Assembly (NCBI GenBank): GCA_023228985.1
Contig: JALOAC010000001.1
Location: forward strand, 1-64,000
From: Thiopseudomonas sp.
Lineage (GTDB): Bacteria > Pseudomonadota > Gammaproteobacteria > Pseudomonadales > Pseudomonadaceae
Direction: 5' to 3'
DNA length: 64,000 bases
Below the pieces are notes generated by a model, which saw only the letters and a program-made list of their open reading frames with translations, made no database searches and had not been told where the DNA came from. A program made the position numbers and the translations under genes. Position 1 is the first letter of the stretch; each line of letters opens with the position of its first letter. Positions 7,028 through 15,816 of this stretch are shown piece by piece.

Positions 7028-8614
7028 TTATCCTCGACCTCGGCTGACCAAGTACAGCCCAGCAGCCAGCATTAACCACTGTGGCCAAGCTCCGAGCTCA
7101 ATCTGCACACCCAGATGCGCCGCTGAAAAAATCAATCCTGCACCTAACAGCGCCGCGATAACATTAAAGCTGCTTGTAGGTTGCTTCTGCTCAACCACCA
7201 CAGGGGCATCGATGCGCTGCCGAATCATGGCAGCTAGATGCGGTAATTTTTCGATTTGCTGCTGCGCCTGCTTCATGATGTTTTTAGGTGAGTGACGCTC
7301 ACGCATCCAACGCTCTAAATAGGGTTGCGCCGTACTCCACAAATCCAAGTCCGGATACAGTTGTCGCCCCAGCCCCTCAATATTAAGTAGGGTTTTCTGC
7401 AGCAACACCAGCTGCGGCTGCACCTCCATATTAAAACGGCGTGCTGTCTGAAACAAACGTAATAGCAAATGGCCGAAGGAAATATCCTTCAAAGGGCGCT
7501 CAAAAATCGGTTCACATACTGTCCGAATCGCAGCCTCCAACTCATTGACCTTGGTATCGCTAGGCACCCAACCCGAATCGATATGCAGCTGTGCCACCTT
7601 GTGGTAATCACGTTTAAAGAACGCCAAGAGGTTGCGCGCCAAATAGTCTTGGTCTTGGGTAGTAAGCGTGCCGATAATGCCAAAATCAATCGCGATAAAC
7701 TGCGGGTCCCAGGGCGTGCGGGTGCTGACAAAAATATTTCCCGGATGCATATCCGCATGGAAAAAACTGTCGCGAAACACCTGAGTAAAGAAAATCTCCA
7801 CACCACGCTCAGCAAGCTTTTTTAAATCTGTACCCTGATCCACAAGCGTGTCTATATCAGTCACCGGAATACCGTAGACGCGCTCCATCACCAGCACTTT
7901 CTGTCGACACAACGGCCAGTATATTTTGGGTACGTAAAGGATATCTGAGCCATCAAAGTTGCGTCTTAACTGACTGGCATTGGCTGCCTCACGTTGCAAG
8001 TCCAGCTCGTCATAGATGGTTTTTTCATAATCACTAACTACTTCCATTGGGCGCAAGCGACGCGCCTCTGCAGACGCAGACTCCGCCATTTTAGCCAGCC
8101 AGAACAGCCAAGCAATATCCTGCGCAATAATAGGACGCAAATTAGGGCGAATCACCTTAACTACTACATCCTCACCCGTTTTTAACTGCGCCGTATGCAC
8201 CTGCGCGATGGAGGCAGACGCCAGTGGCTCTGCGCTAAATTGACGGAACAGGTTTTCAACACTATCACCTAGTTCTGACTCAATCAGTTTGCGGGCCAGC
8301 TTGCTGGAAAAAGGCGGGACCTTGTCTTGCAGTTTAGCCAGTTCATCTGCCATATCGGGTGGTAATAAATCACGACGTGTGGACAAAATCTGGCCAAACT
8401 TAATAAATACTGGCCCTAAGTCTTCCATCGCCAAACGCAAGGCCTCACCGCGTTGACGTGGATTAGCGCTAAAACGAAACCAGCGCCATGGCAACAACCA
8501 CTTAAATAAGGCTATAAACCAAGGCAAAGGTAGGGCAAACAAAACATCATCTAAGCGGTAGCGAATAACGACCCAAAGAATACGGAGCAGACGACGAATG
8601 GCCAATAATTTCAT
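7028..8614 (-). CDS. ubiB: Ubiquinone biosynthesis regulatory kinase-like protein UbiB
   Basis: UbiB is an atypical kinase/ATPase of the ADCK family needed for ubiquinone synthesis. The 528-aa protein has the N-terminal KFGQILSTRRD (KxGQ) motif, an A-rich nucleotide loop region, the ADMHPGNIF catalytic-type motif and DFGIIG, then two hydrophobic helices at the C-terminus (about residues 485-525) that anchor it in the inner membrane. Its start overlaps the ubiJ stop by 4 bp. Order ubiE-ubiJ-ubiB matches enterobacteria and pseudomonads. Confidence 0.97.
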   Translation of the reverse strand: MKLLAIRRLLRILWVVIRYRLDDVLFALPLPWFIALFKWLLPWRWFRFSANPRQRGEALRLAMEDLGPVFIKFGQILSTRRDLLPPDMADELAKLQDKVPPFSSKLARKLIESELGDSVENLFRQFSAEPLASASIAQVHTAQLKTGEDVVVKVIRPNLRPIIAQDIAWLFWLAKMAESASAEARRLRPMEVVSDYEKTIYDELDLQREAANASQLRRNFDGSDILYVPKIYWPLCRQKVLVMERVYGIPVTDIDTLVDQGTDLKKLAERGVEIFFTQVFRDSFFHADMHPGNIFVSTRTPWDPQFIAIDFGIIGTLTTQDQDYLARNLLAFFKRDYHKVAQLHIDSGWVPSDTKVNELEAAIRTVCEPIFERPLKDISFGHLLLRLFQTARRFNMEVQPQLVLLQKTLLNIEGLGRQLYPDLDLWSTAQPYLERWMRERHSPKNIMKQAQQQIEKLPHLAAMIRQRIDAPVVVEQKQPTSSFNVIAALLGAGLIFSAAHLGVQIELGAWPQWLMLAAGLYLVSRGRG

Positions 8615-9228
8615 AGTGTGGACGAAATCCGTTGAGAGATAAGAGCTGTGCGCGCTTCAAGACGATCAAGCTGTAACTTTAACTGGTCTAGCTCATTAAA
8701 GCGTACCTGAGCTTCCTTTTGCCCCACCAGCAGGCGGGTTTCCTCAGCCAAGTAATCAGCCAAGCTCGCCTTTAAACTGCCCGCATTCTGTTTGAGCCAG
8801 CTGCCGCGCTGAATAACATGGCTACTGATTAAACCGGCAGCCACAGGACCGAGCCAAGTATGCAGCAGGTACTGCCAATCCAGCTGCATGTCTTCCAGAA
8901 TCTGGGCAAACTCCATCAGCAAGCCACTGTTTCCCTCAATACTTAATCCTGCCTGATGCAGAATGCGGGTTTTTTCTTGGCTGATGCCTAGATTAACCAG
9001 CTGGCTAGCTGTTGTGCTGAGCGTGCAGTGAGCCGGAGCTTCCCAACGCTGCGCCAGTTGCACGCCTTCGGCATGCATAATCAAGTAAAGGCTGAAACTG
9101 GGCTGGCTAGACTGTATCGCAACAACCTGACCTGCCAGCGCTTGCAATCGGCGCAAGGTCGGAGGGTCAGTTTGCAGCAACCTATTCAAGCCATTTTCTA
9201 TGCTGGCAAGGATAAACTGGCTAATCAT
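8611..9228 (-). CDS. ubiJ: Ubiquinone biosynthesis accessory factor UbiJ (SCP2 domain)
   Basis: A 205-aa protein between ubiE and ubiB, the standard site of UbiJ. The N-terminal ~115 residues form an SCP2-like lipid-binding domain and the C-terminal ~50 residues (LDQLKLQLDRLEARTALISQ) a probable coiled coil. UbiJ organises the soluble Ubi complex and binds the polyprenyl intermediates. Identification depends on position plus architecture, since the sequence itself is weakly conserved. Confidence 0.9.
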   Translation of the reverse strand: MISQFILASIENGLNRLLQTDPPTLRRLQALAGQVVAIQSSQPSFSLYLIMHAEGVQLAQRWEAPAHCTLSTTASQLVNLGISQEKTRILHQAGLSIEGNSGLLMEFAQILEDMQLDWQYLLHTWLGPVAAGLISSHVIQRGSWLKQNAGSLKASLADYLAEETRLLVGQKEAQVRFNELDQLKLQLDRLEARTALISQRISSTL

Positions 9229-9998
9229 TAAGGTTTGATACCACGGTGTAAGGCTACAATACCACCGGTCATATTGTGGTAGGTCACACGCTCAAAGCCC
9301 GCGACCTCCATCATCGCCTTAAGCGTTTCCTGATCCGGATGCATGCGAATGGATTCAGCCAAGTAGCGATAGCTGTCCGCATCGTTGGTAATCAATTTAC
9401 CGGCTAGCGGCATGAAATTAAACGAATAGGTATCGTAGATTTTGGATAGCACGGGGTTTTTCGGCTTAGAAAACTCCAACACTAATAAACGCCCACCGGG
9501 CTTAAGCACGCGCAGCATGGAGGCAATGGCGGTGTCTTTGTGGGTGACGTTGCGCAAGCCAAAGGCAATGGTGACCACATCAAAATGGTTATCCGGAAAC
9601 GGCAAGCACTCGGCATTGGCCTGCACAAAATGCACATTGCCGCTGATGCCTTTATCTAACAGACGATTACGTCCTACTTTAAGCATGGAGTCGTTAATAT
9701 CCGCCAGCACCACTTGCCCTTCGGCACCTACCAAGCGCGAAAACTTGCGCGTTAAGTCGCCCGTGCCACCGGCAATGTCCAGCACCTTATTTCCAGTGCG
9801 CACACCAGAAAGCTCAATGGTAAAGCGCTTCCACAAGCGGTGCATACCGCCGGATAACACATCGTTCATCAAGTCATAACGACCGGCGACAGAGTGAAAT
9901 ACTTCTGCGACCTTACTGGCCTTCTCACTTTCGGCGACATTTTGAAAGCCAAAGTGGGTGATCGTTTCTTCGCTATTGTTGCCTTGCTTGTGGGTCAT
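9228..9998 (-). CDS. ubiE: Ubiquinone/menaquinone C-methyltransferase UbiE
   Basis: UbiE performs the SAM-dependent C-methylation in ubiquinone (and, where present, menaquinone) synthesis. Motifs: VFHSVAGRYDLMNDVLSGG, LDIAGGTGDLT (SAM loop), FPDNHFDVVTIAFGLRN and RVLKPGGRLLVLEFSKP. I start at 9998 (MTHKQGNNSEET) giving 256 aa, with AGGT seven bases upstream; a further ATG at 10013 is possible but has a poorer site. It heads the ubiE-ubiJ-ubiB-hisI-hisE-tat series. Confidence 0.96.
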   Translation of the reverse strand: MTHKQGNNSEETITHFGFQNVAESEKASKVAEVFHSVAGRYDLMNDVLSGGMHRLWKRFTIELSGVRTGNKVLDIAGGTGDLTRKFSRLVGAEGQVVLADINDSMLKVGRNRLLDKGISGNVHFVQANAECLPFPDNHFDVVTIAFGLRNVTHKDTAIASMLRVLKPGGRLLVLEFSKPKNPVLSKIYDTYSFNFMPLAGKLITNDADSYRYLAESIRMHPDQETLKAMMEVAGFERVTYHNMTGGIVALHRGIKP

Positions 9999-10171
9999 AC
10001 TGGGTACCTGCATCTATGCCAAACGCCTCTATTCACATCTAGGCTCAAATAATGCGCTTTATTCTAATACCCTTAGCGCCGTTTGTCTTGGTATGGTTTT
10101 TTCTCCCCAGTGTCGTACGACATGAGCCTCGTACTTACGGTGCTCGATGTGCCATGCATCCCCCCTGTGGC

Positions 10172-10460
10172 AACCTAGCTTCTGGGCGAGGCGAACTAGC
10201 AAGCCACTTAAATGTCCAGCCATGGCACCCGCCTTTGTGGGACCCGACTTGTCGGGGAACGGGGAATGCACCCAAGCTAGAACTGAGCAAGAGATTCTAA
10301 GTCCGTGCCACGGCTTAAGCTCTGGTTCCCTGCCAAGGCAGGTCCCACATTAGGCTGTGCCTTAGATTAGGGTTTGGGCTCGTTAAGCCCAGTCCAGAAT
10401 TACAGAATTAAGCCTAGCCGCTGCCGGTCAGTCCGGTTCGCGCAAAAATTGCGCTCCAAC
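10172..10460. repeat. Intergenic repeat unit, copy 1
   Basis: A ~289-bp sequence repeated 438 bp downstream as copy 2, with only scattered differences by eye. Each copy contains a REPIN (paired inverted REP elements) and a further single REP-like hairpin (GGTTCGCGC ... GCGCTCC). It lies in a 984-bp stretch between ubiE and rsmC in which I see no credible gene. Confidence 0.85.
10236..10349. repeat. REPIN element in copy 1
   Basis: TGTGGGA at the left end and TCCCACA at the right end enclose two internal perfect hairpins, CCCGAC-TT-GTCGGG (10243-10256) and CCTGCC-AA-GGCAGG (10329-10342). This is the layout of REPINs: two inverted REP sequences with the pseudomonad-type GTGGGA head, normally mobilised in trans by a RAYT transposase. 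No RAYT gene is in the window. Confidence 0.75.
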
Positions 10461-10609
10461 AAGAGCCCGTTTCGTCTGTACGAGGATGCCATGCATCCGA
10501 CCGCCGGTTCATACTTGTAAACACAACGCCGCTTGGCGCACAGCTGTCGCAGGCATGGCCAGCTCCTACCAAAGCTCGCCGATTCTACTGTTGGAGTAAT
10601 CTTTGCTGG

Positions 10610-10898
10610 AACCCAGCTTCTGGGCGAGGTGAACTAGCAAACAATTTATATGCTCAGCCATGGCACCAGCTTTTGTGGGACCCGACTTGTCGGGGAACGG
10701 GGAATGCACCCAAGCTAGAACTGAGCAAGAGATTCTAAGTCCGTGCCACGGCTTAAGCTCTGGTTCCCTGCCAAGGCAGGTCCCACATTAGGCTGTGCCT
10801 TAGATTAGGGTTTGGGCTCGTTAAGCCCAGTCCAGAATTACAGAATTAAGCCTGTCCGCTGCCAGTCAATCCGGTTCGCGCATAAGATGCGCTCCCAC
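10610..10898. repeat. Intergenic repeat unit, copy 2
   Basis: Second copy of the unit at 10172-10460, offset by 438 bp. The central part (about 10675-10850) is identical by eye; the first 60 and last 40 bases are more diverged. The last REP-like hairpin (GCGCATAAGATGCGCTCCCACA, split here by its 7-base loop) carries a full TCCCACA end that copy 1 lacks. It ends about 85 bp before rsmC. Confidence 0.85.
10674..10787. repeat. REPIN element in copy 2
   Basis: Same structure as the REPIN in copy 1: TGTGGGA head, CCCGAC/GTCGGG hairpin, ~70-bp spacer, CCTGCC/GGCAGG hairpin, TCCCACA tail. The spacer is conserved between copies, which favours duplication of the whole unit over two separate insertions. 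Confidence 0.75.
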
Positions 10899-10982
10899 AG
10901 TTAAAAGGTGTGCGGTAACAGAAATGTCTAACTATGCGGGTGAGTCTGCTAAAATGCTTTCTTTTTTATGCGGTGGGTTGTT

Positions 10983-11972
10983 ATGGATCCCAGAAGCCAA
11001 GTGTTACTGCGTCAAGCGGAATTATTTGATGGCTCTATTTTGTTAGCAGGTGCGCCTGCCGATGCTTTGCTGGCGCAGCTGCCGCACGCTCAAGCGTGGT
11101 CTTGGTTGGCGGATGACTACCAACAGCTTGCGCGTAATTTTCCCGAGCGCGTGCACACGGGTATCGTACCACCCAAGTTGGCGTACACCTCGGCGGTATT
11201 ATTTTTACCTAAATCACGAGAGCTTGCCGCCTATTTAATGCAGGCGCTCGCCAGTCAAATTAACGGTGGCACGCTGTTTCTAGTCGGCGAAAAACGCAGT
11301 GGTATCGAGGGTGCAGCCAAGCAGTTGGCACAACTAGGTCATTCTTATAAAGTTGATAGCGCACGTCACTGCCAGCTCTGGCAATGCCACATTGAGCAAG
11401 CACCGCCCCAGCCAAATCCAGAAGACGGACAGCAAACCTTTAACTGTGCAGGTTTAACCATTCACAGCTTGCCGGGCGTATTTAGCCATGGACGTTTGGA
11501 TAAAGGCACAGCGCTTTTGCTAGAGCACTTAGAAGGCCTACCCGCAGGGCATTGGCTGGATTTTGGCTGTGGTGCTGGCGTGATTGGTACGTATTTAAAA
11601 CAGCATTATCCAAAAGCACAGCTAACCTTATTCGATGTAGACGCGTTTGCTGTGCGTAGTAGCGAGCTTAGTTTGGCGGCTAACCAGTTAGAGGCTGAGG
11701 TTGTTTTTGGCGCTGGTATTGAAGATGCGCCGCATGAGCTAAGCGCTATCATTACCAACCCGCCTTTTCATCAGGGCGTGCATACTAACTATCAAGCGAC
11801 CGAGCAGCTCATACAACAAGCAGCCGTACATTTACGCCCCGGTGGAGAGTTGCGGTTGGTTGCCAACAGTTTTTTAAAATATCAGCCATTAATTGAGGCG
11901 CACTTAGGTCCCTGTAAGCTGTTAGCTGAGCGTAATGGCTTTCGTGTCTACAGTGCGCGGCGCGCTAAATAG
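10983..11972 (+). CDS. rsmC: 16S rRNA (guanine1207-N2)-methyltransferase
   Basis: RsmC methylates G1207 of 16S rRNA. The 329-aa protein has the duplicated methyltransferase architecture: a degenerate N-terminal half and an active C-terminal half with DFGCGAGVIG, the FDVDAFA acidic motif and the catalytic NPPFHQG. I use the ATG at 10983 (MDPRSQVLLRQAELFDG), which matches the pseudomonad N-terminus and has GGTGGG upstream; an ATG at 10968 is also in frame. It is followed after 11 bp by cnoX. Confidence 0.94.
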   Translation: MDPRSQVLLRQAELFDGSILLAGAPADALLAQLPHAQAWSWLADDYQQLARNFPERVHTGIVPPKLAYTSAVLFLPKSRELAAYLMQALASQINGGTLFLVGEKRSGIEGAAKQLAQLGHSYKVDSARHCQLWQCHIEQAPPQPNPEDGQQTFNCAGLTIHSLPGVFSHGRLDKGTALLLEHLEGLPAGHWLDFGCGAGVIGTYLKQHYPKAQLTLFDVDAFAVRSSELSLAANQLEAEVVFGAGIEDAPHELSAIITNPPFHQGVHTNYQATEQLIQQAAVHLRPGGELRLVANSFLKYQPLIEAHLGPCKLLAERNGFRVYSARRAK

Positions 11973-11983
11973 GAAATAAAAAT

Positions 11984-12853
11984 ATGAGTGAAGCCTATAT
12001 TTTTGATGCGGTGGGTGCAGAAAACTTTGACCAACAGGTTATCGAAAAATCTTTCAGCACACCTGTTCTGGTGGATTTCTGGGCGGAGTGGTGTGCTCCT
12101 TGTAAAGCACTAATGCCGCTACTGGAAAAAATCACCGCCCATTACAACGGTGGCTTGTTACTGGCCAAGGTCAATTGCGATATTGAACAGGAAATAGTGG
12201 CACGCTTTGGCGTACGCAGCCTGCCTACCGTGGTGCTGTTTAAAGATGGTCAGCCTGTGGATGGCTTTGCCGGTGCGCAACCGGAATCACAGATTAAAGA
12301 GATGCTCGCTAAACACTTGGCTGAACCCGAAGCGCCCAGTCTTTCACCGTTAGAACAGGCGCAGCAATTTTTTAATCAAGGCGAATTTGCACAAGCCGAA
12401 GCGCTACTAAAAGCCCTACTGACTGAGGACAACAGCAACGCGCAAGCGCTAATTTTATTTGGTCGCTGCTTAATTGAGCGTAATGAACTGGCAGAGGCTG
12501 AGCAGGTACTTAATGCCGTCAACACCGATGAGCACAAACATGCACTGGCGGCGGCCAAGGCACAGCTTACTTTTTTACGTCAGGCTGAAAAAATGCCAGA
12601 AATGGCCGATTTAAAAACGCGCATTGCGCAAGATGACAATGATGACGAAGCGGTGTATCAATTAGCCATTCAACAGCTGGCCCGCCAACAGTACGAACCT
12701 GCACTACAAGCACTGCTGTTAATTTTTACGCGCAATCGCGGTTTTAACGAAGGCGCTGCACACCGCACTCTGTTGCAGGTTTTTGATCTGCTGGGTACAG
12801 AGCACCCGCTAGTGACAGGCTATCGCCGCAAGCTCTATCAAGCGCTGTACTGA
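11984..12853 (+). CDS. cnoX: Thioredoxin-TPR co-chaperone CnoX (YbbN-like)
   Basis: The 289-aa protein joins an N-terminal thioredoxin domain (WAEWCAPCKALMP, cis-Pro loop SLPTVV) to a C-terminal helical TPR-like region (about residues 120-289). CnoX/YbbN proteins hold oxidatively damaged clients and pass them to GroEL or DnaK. The CAPC active site is intact here, as in the redox-active group and unlike E. coli YbbN. It is close behind rsmC; whether they share a transcript is not shown. Confidence 0.92.
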   Translation: MSEAYIFDAVGAENFDQQVIEKSFSTPVLVDFWAEWCAPCKALMPLLEKITAHYNGGLLLAKVNCDIEQEIVARFGVRSLPTVVLFKDGQPVDGFAGAQPESQIKEMLAKHLAEPEAPSLSPLEQAQQFFNQGEFAQAEALLKALLTEDNSNAQALILFGRCLIERNELAEAEQVLNAVNTDEHKHALAAAKAQLTFLRQAEKMPEMADLKTRIAQDDNDDEAVYQLAIQQLARQQYEPALQALLLIFTRNRGFNEGAAHRTLLQVFDLLGTEHPLVTGYRRKLYQALY

Positions 12854-12908
12854 TTTTTTGCTAATGAGTGTGTCGCGGCTTAAGCCAAGACTCACTTGCA
12901 TCACCGAC

Positions 12909-13709
12909 TTAAGCGAAAAACAGCCGCTTCAACTCGGCACCCGGATCCTGTGCGCGCATAAAAGCTTCGCCCACTAGAAAGCCGTGCACATTATTAATCT
13001 GCATTAGCTCCACATCGGCGCGCTGTAAGATACCGCTTTCAGTGATCACGATACGGTCCTTGGGAATACGCGGTAGCAAATCCAAGGTCGTGGCCAACGA
13101 CACCTCAAAGGTGTGCAAGTCGCGGTTATTAATGCCTACCAAAGTTGTATCTAATACCTCTAACACACGGTCCAGCTCATCGGCAGTATGCACCTCAGCC
13201 AAAACATCAAGGTCGAGCTCTTTGGCCGCTGCCGCTAGCTCTTGCATCTGCGCATTTGATAAGCATGCGGCAATTAGCAAGATAGCGTCCGCTTCAATCG
13301 CGCGCGCTTCCAACACCTGATAGGGGTCAATCATAAAGTCCTTGCGAATCACCGGCAGGCTGCACGCGTTTCGTGCTTCTTGCAGGTAACGATCGGCACC
13401 CTGAAAGAAATCAATATCCGTCAATACGGACAAGCAGGCAGCGCCCGCCGCCGCATAGCTGTGCGCGATGTCCGCTGGCACGAAATTCTCACGCAACACG
13501 CCACGGCTCGGCGAAGCTTTTTTAATTTCCGCAATCACTGCTGCTTGTTTGGCCGTCACTTTACGCTGCAGCGCTTGGGCAAAACCGCGTACAGGAGTTG
13601 CATCAGCAATCTGCGCTTCCAGCTCGGACAGACTCACAATAGCTTTGCGCTGAGCTACTTCCTCCTGCTTACGCAGCACTATTTTTTCTAATACCGTTGG
13701 CATGCTCAT
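12909..13709 (-). CDS. trpC: Indole-3-glycerol-phosphate synthase
   Basis: TrpC closes the indole ring from CdRP in tryptophan synthesis. The 266-aa TIM barrel has KKASPSRG, VLTDIDFFQG, VIRKDFMIDPYQ, LVGINNRDL and ITESGI, all active-site blocks. There is no fused TrpF. The ATG at 13709 lies just inside the end of trpD (trpD stop at 13712-13714) with GGAG at good spacing; ATG 13703 is an alternative. Translation is probably coupled to trpD. Confidence 0.96.
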   Translation of the reverse strand: MSMPTVLEKIVLRKQEEVAQRKAIVSLSELEAQIADATPVRGFAQALQRKVTAKQAAVIAEIKKASPSRGVLRENFVPADIAHSYAAAGAACLSVLTDIDFFQGADRYLQEARNACSLPVIRKDFMIDPYQVLEARAIEADAILLIAACLSNAQMQELAAAAKELDLDVLAEVHTADELDRVLEVLDTTLVGINNRDLHTFEVSLATTLDLLPRIPKDRIVITESGILQRADVELMQINNVHGFLVGEAFMRAQDPGAELKRLFFA

Positions 13710-13711
13710 GC

Positions 13712-14752
13712 TCAAGACTCCTGCTTAAAAACTGAAGTAAAGGATACCAACTCGACCAGCTTTTCCAAAGCCAGCCCGGTATATATAGTGTCGTGGGCGC
13801 GCTGCACGCCTTCTTCGAGACTTGCGGCTATGCCACTGACATAAATCGCCGCGCCCGCATTTAGGGCAATCATTTCTGCCGCTTTGTGCGCGTAAGGCAG
13901 TTCGCGGGCGAGAAAAGCATCTTTAATCAACGCATAAGACGCGGCGGAGTCCGTGACTTCCAAGCCAATCAGCGACTGGCTATTAATGCCAAAATCTTCT
14001 GGCTGAATACGGTACTCGCGGATTTCGCCGTCTTTTAATTCTACTACATGGGTCGGTGCGCCTAGGCTGATTTCATCCATGCCATCCTGTGCGTGCACCA
14101 CCATCACATGGGTGCTGCCTAGTCGTTGCAGCACCTCAGCTAGCGGGCGACACAGCTGGCGACTGAACACACCTATCACTTGGTTTTTAACCTGCGCTGG
14201 GTTGGTCAGCGGCCCGAGGATATTAAACAGGGTACGCAAGCCCAGCTCTTTGCGCGGCCCCAAGGCATGACGCATCGCGCCGTGATGTGCAGGGGCAAAC
14301 ATAAAGCCCACGCCTACGGTTTCTACGCAGCGCGCCACCTGTTCGGGGGTTAAGTCCAAATGGACACCGGCGGTTTGCAGTAAATCTGCACTGCCGCTAT
14401 TGCCAGACACCGCGCGATTACCGTGCTTAGCCACATGACCGCCTGCTGCCGCCACCACAAAGGCCGCCGCTGTGGAGACGTTAAAGATATTCATGCCATC
14501 GCCGCCAGTGCCGCAAGTGTCCACCAAGTAAGGCGCATTCACGGTGACCGGTTCAGCTAACTCGCGCAATACCTGCACCGCACCGACGATCTCGTCAATG
14601 CTTTCGCTTTTCATCCGTAGTCCAACCAGGAAAGCCCCAATCTGAGCGTCCGTGCATTGACCGGTCATAATCTGGCGCATCACCGATTGCATTTGTTCGG
14701 TGCTTAAATCCAGATTACTCACTACCCAGTTCAGGGCTTCTTTAATGTGCAT
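13712..14752 (-). CDS. trpD: Anthranilate phosphoribosyltransferase
   Basis: TrpD joins anthranilate to PRPP. The 346-aa protein shows the CGTGGDGMNIFN PRPP-binding loop, the KHGNRAVSGNSGSADLL motif and the FAPAHHGAMRH segment, all intact. AAGGTAG precedes the ATG. In pseudomonads trpD usually follows trpG; here its upstream neighbour is the diaminopimelate dehydrogenase gene, 26 bp away on the same strand. Confidence 0.97.
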   Translation of the reverse strand: MHIKEALNWVVSNLDLSTEQMQSVMRQIMTGQCTDAQIGAFLVGLRMKSESIDEIVGAVQVLRELAEPVTVNAPYLVDTCGTGGDGMNIFNVSTAAAFVVAAAGGHVAKHGNRAVSGNSGSADLLQTAGVHLDLTPEQVARCVETVGVGFMFAPAHHGAMRHALGPRKELGLRTLFNILGPLTNPAQVKNQVIGVFSRQLCRPLAEVLQRLGSTHVMVVHAQDGMDEISLGAPTHVVELKDGEIREYRIQPEDFGINSQSLIGLEVTDSAASYALIKDAFLARELPYAHKAAEMIALNAGAAIYVSGIAASLEEGVQRAHDTIYTGLALEKLVELVSFTSVFKQES

Positions 14753-14778
14753 TGTTCTACCTTCTATCTGTCTACTGC

Positions 14779-15765
14779 TTAAAGCAGCTCTTTGCGCAGC
14801 TGTGCCGGACTCTTGGGCGACAACAAACCGGGCGCTATATCAAACACTGTTTTCGCGCCAATATCGCTTAAACGGCTCAGGCGATGCACGGCGCGCGCAT
14901 ACGCCACCAGCACGCTGGCGGTAAATTCGGGGTTACTGTTCAGCTTGAGCGAGAACTCCAACACCTGATCATTATCCAGCGCACTTTTACCACTTCGAAT
15001 AACAAAACCACCGTGCGGCATGGCGCTGTGCTCATTGACTAGAGTGTTCTCATCAATAAAGTGAACTGTCGTGTCGTAATCCGCAAAGTAAGCTGGCATG
15101 GTAACAATCGCTTGGCGGACCTGATCCGCATCCGCACACTCTTCCAGCACAACATAGCACTCACGCACATGTTTTTCTTTGGTACTTAACTCTGGCAGCG
15201 CGCCACTACGCACCCGCTCAATGGCATCAGTGGACGGAATGGTGTATTGCACGCCCGCTTTGACGCCGGGCACACGGCGCACGGCATCCGAGTGGCCTTG
15301 GCTTAAGCCCTTACCCCAAAAGGTATAGGTTTCACCGACGGGCAAAATGGCTTCGCCCACGAGTCGATTAATCGAAAACAAGCCTGGGTCCCAACCTGCG
15401 GAGAGCAAGTACACATGCCCTGATTCGCGCGCGGGTTTGTCCACGCTGTTGTAATACTCAGGAATCTGCGCGTGGGTGTCGTAGCTGTCGACGGTATTAA
15501 ACAAGCCCGCCATGTAAGGACCTTGCTCGGGCAGATCGGCTTTAGAGCCGCCGCACAGAATCATTACGTCAATCTCGTCCTGATAGGCGGCCACTTCATC
15601 AATCGCATAGACCGGCACGCTCGCATCTAATAGTTGCACACTGGCAGGGTCACGGCGGCTAAACACGCCGACCAAACGCATATCAGGCGACTGCTGCAAT
15701 GCGGCTTCAACGCCACGGCCAAGGTTGCCGTAGCCGGTTATCCCAATACGGATTTGATTTGTCAT
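14779..15765 (-). CDS. ddh: meso-Diaminopimelate D-dehydrogenase
   Basis: Ddh makes meso-2,6-diaminopimelate directly from tetrahydrodipicolinate, ammonia and NADPH, bypassing the succinylase or acetylase branches of lysine synthesis. The protein (328 aa from the ATG at 15765, with AGGTGA upstream) starts with the dinucleotide loop IGITGYGNLGRGVE. It then has VFSRRDP and ILCGGSKADLPEQGP, the SAGWDPGLFSINR motif, and WGKGLSQGHSDAVRRVPGV, all characteristic of the Corynebacterium-type enzyme. The frame extends upstream to 15798 but without a site. It lies between trpE and trpD where trpG is often found, and the mpl product at 20.6-22.0 kb uses meso-DAP-containing peptides. Confidence 0.93.
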   Translation of the reverse strand: MTNQIRIGITGYGNLGRGVEAALQQSPDMRLVGVFSRRDPASVQLLDASVPVYAIDEVAAYQDEIDVMILCGGSKADLPEQGPYMAGLFNTVDSYDTHAQIPEYYNSVDKPARESGHVYLLSAGWDPGLFSINRLVGEAILPVGETYTFWGKGLSQGHSDAVRRVPGVKAGVQYTIPSTDAIERVRSGALPELSTKEKHVRECYVVLEECADADQVRQAIVTMPAYFADYDTTVHFIDENTLVNEHSAMPHGGFVIRSGKSALDNDQVLEFSLKLNSNPEFTASVLVAYARAVHRLSRLSDIGAKTVFDIAPGLLSPKSPAQLRKELL

Positions 15766-15816
15766 TGTTTCACCTATTTTATTGCTTAATGTCGTCAAGC
15801 GCGTAATGGCTGACGC

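Noticed and set aside
10052..10300. 82-codon plus-strand frame starting MRFILIPLAPFVLVWF
   Set aside because: The start is hydrophobic but the frame runs through the REPIN unit and has no coding character.
12854..12908. Inverted repeat (TGAGT ... ACTCA around GGCTTAAGCC) between cnoX and trpC as a terminator
   Set aside because: Pairing is interrupted and there is no T-run of useful length on either strand.
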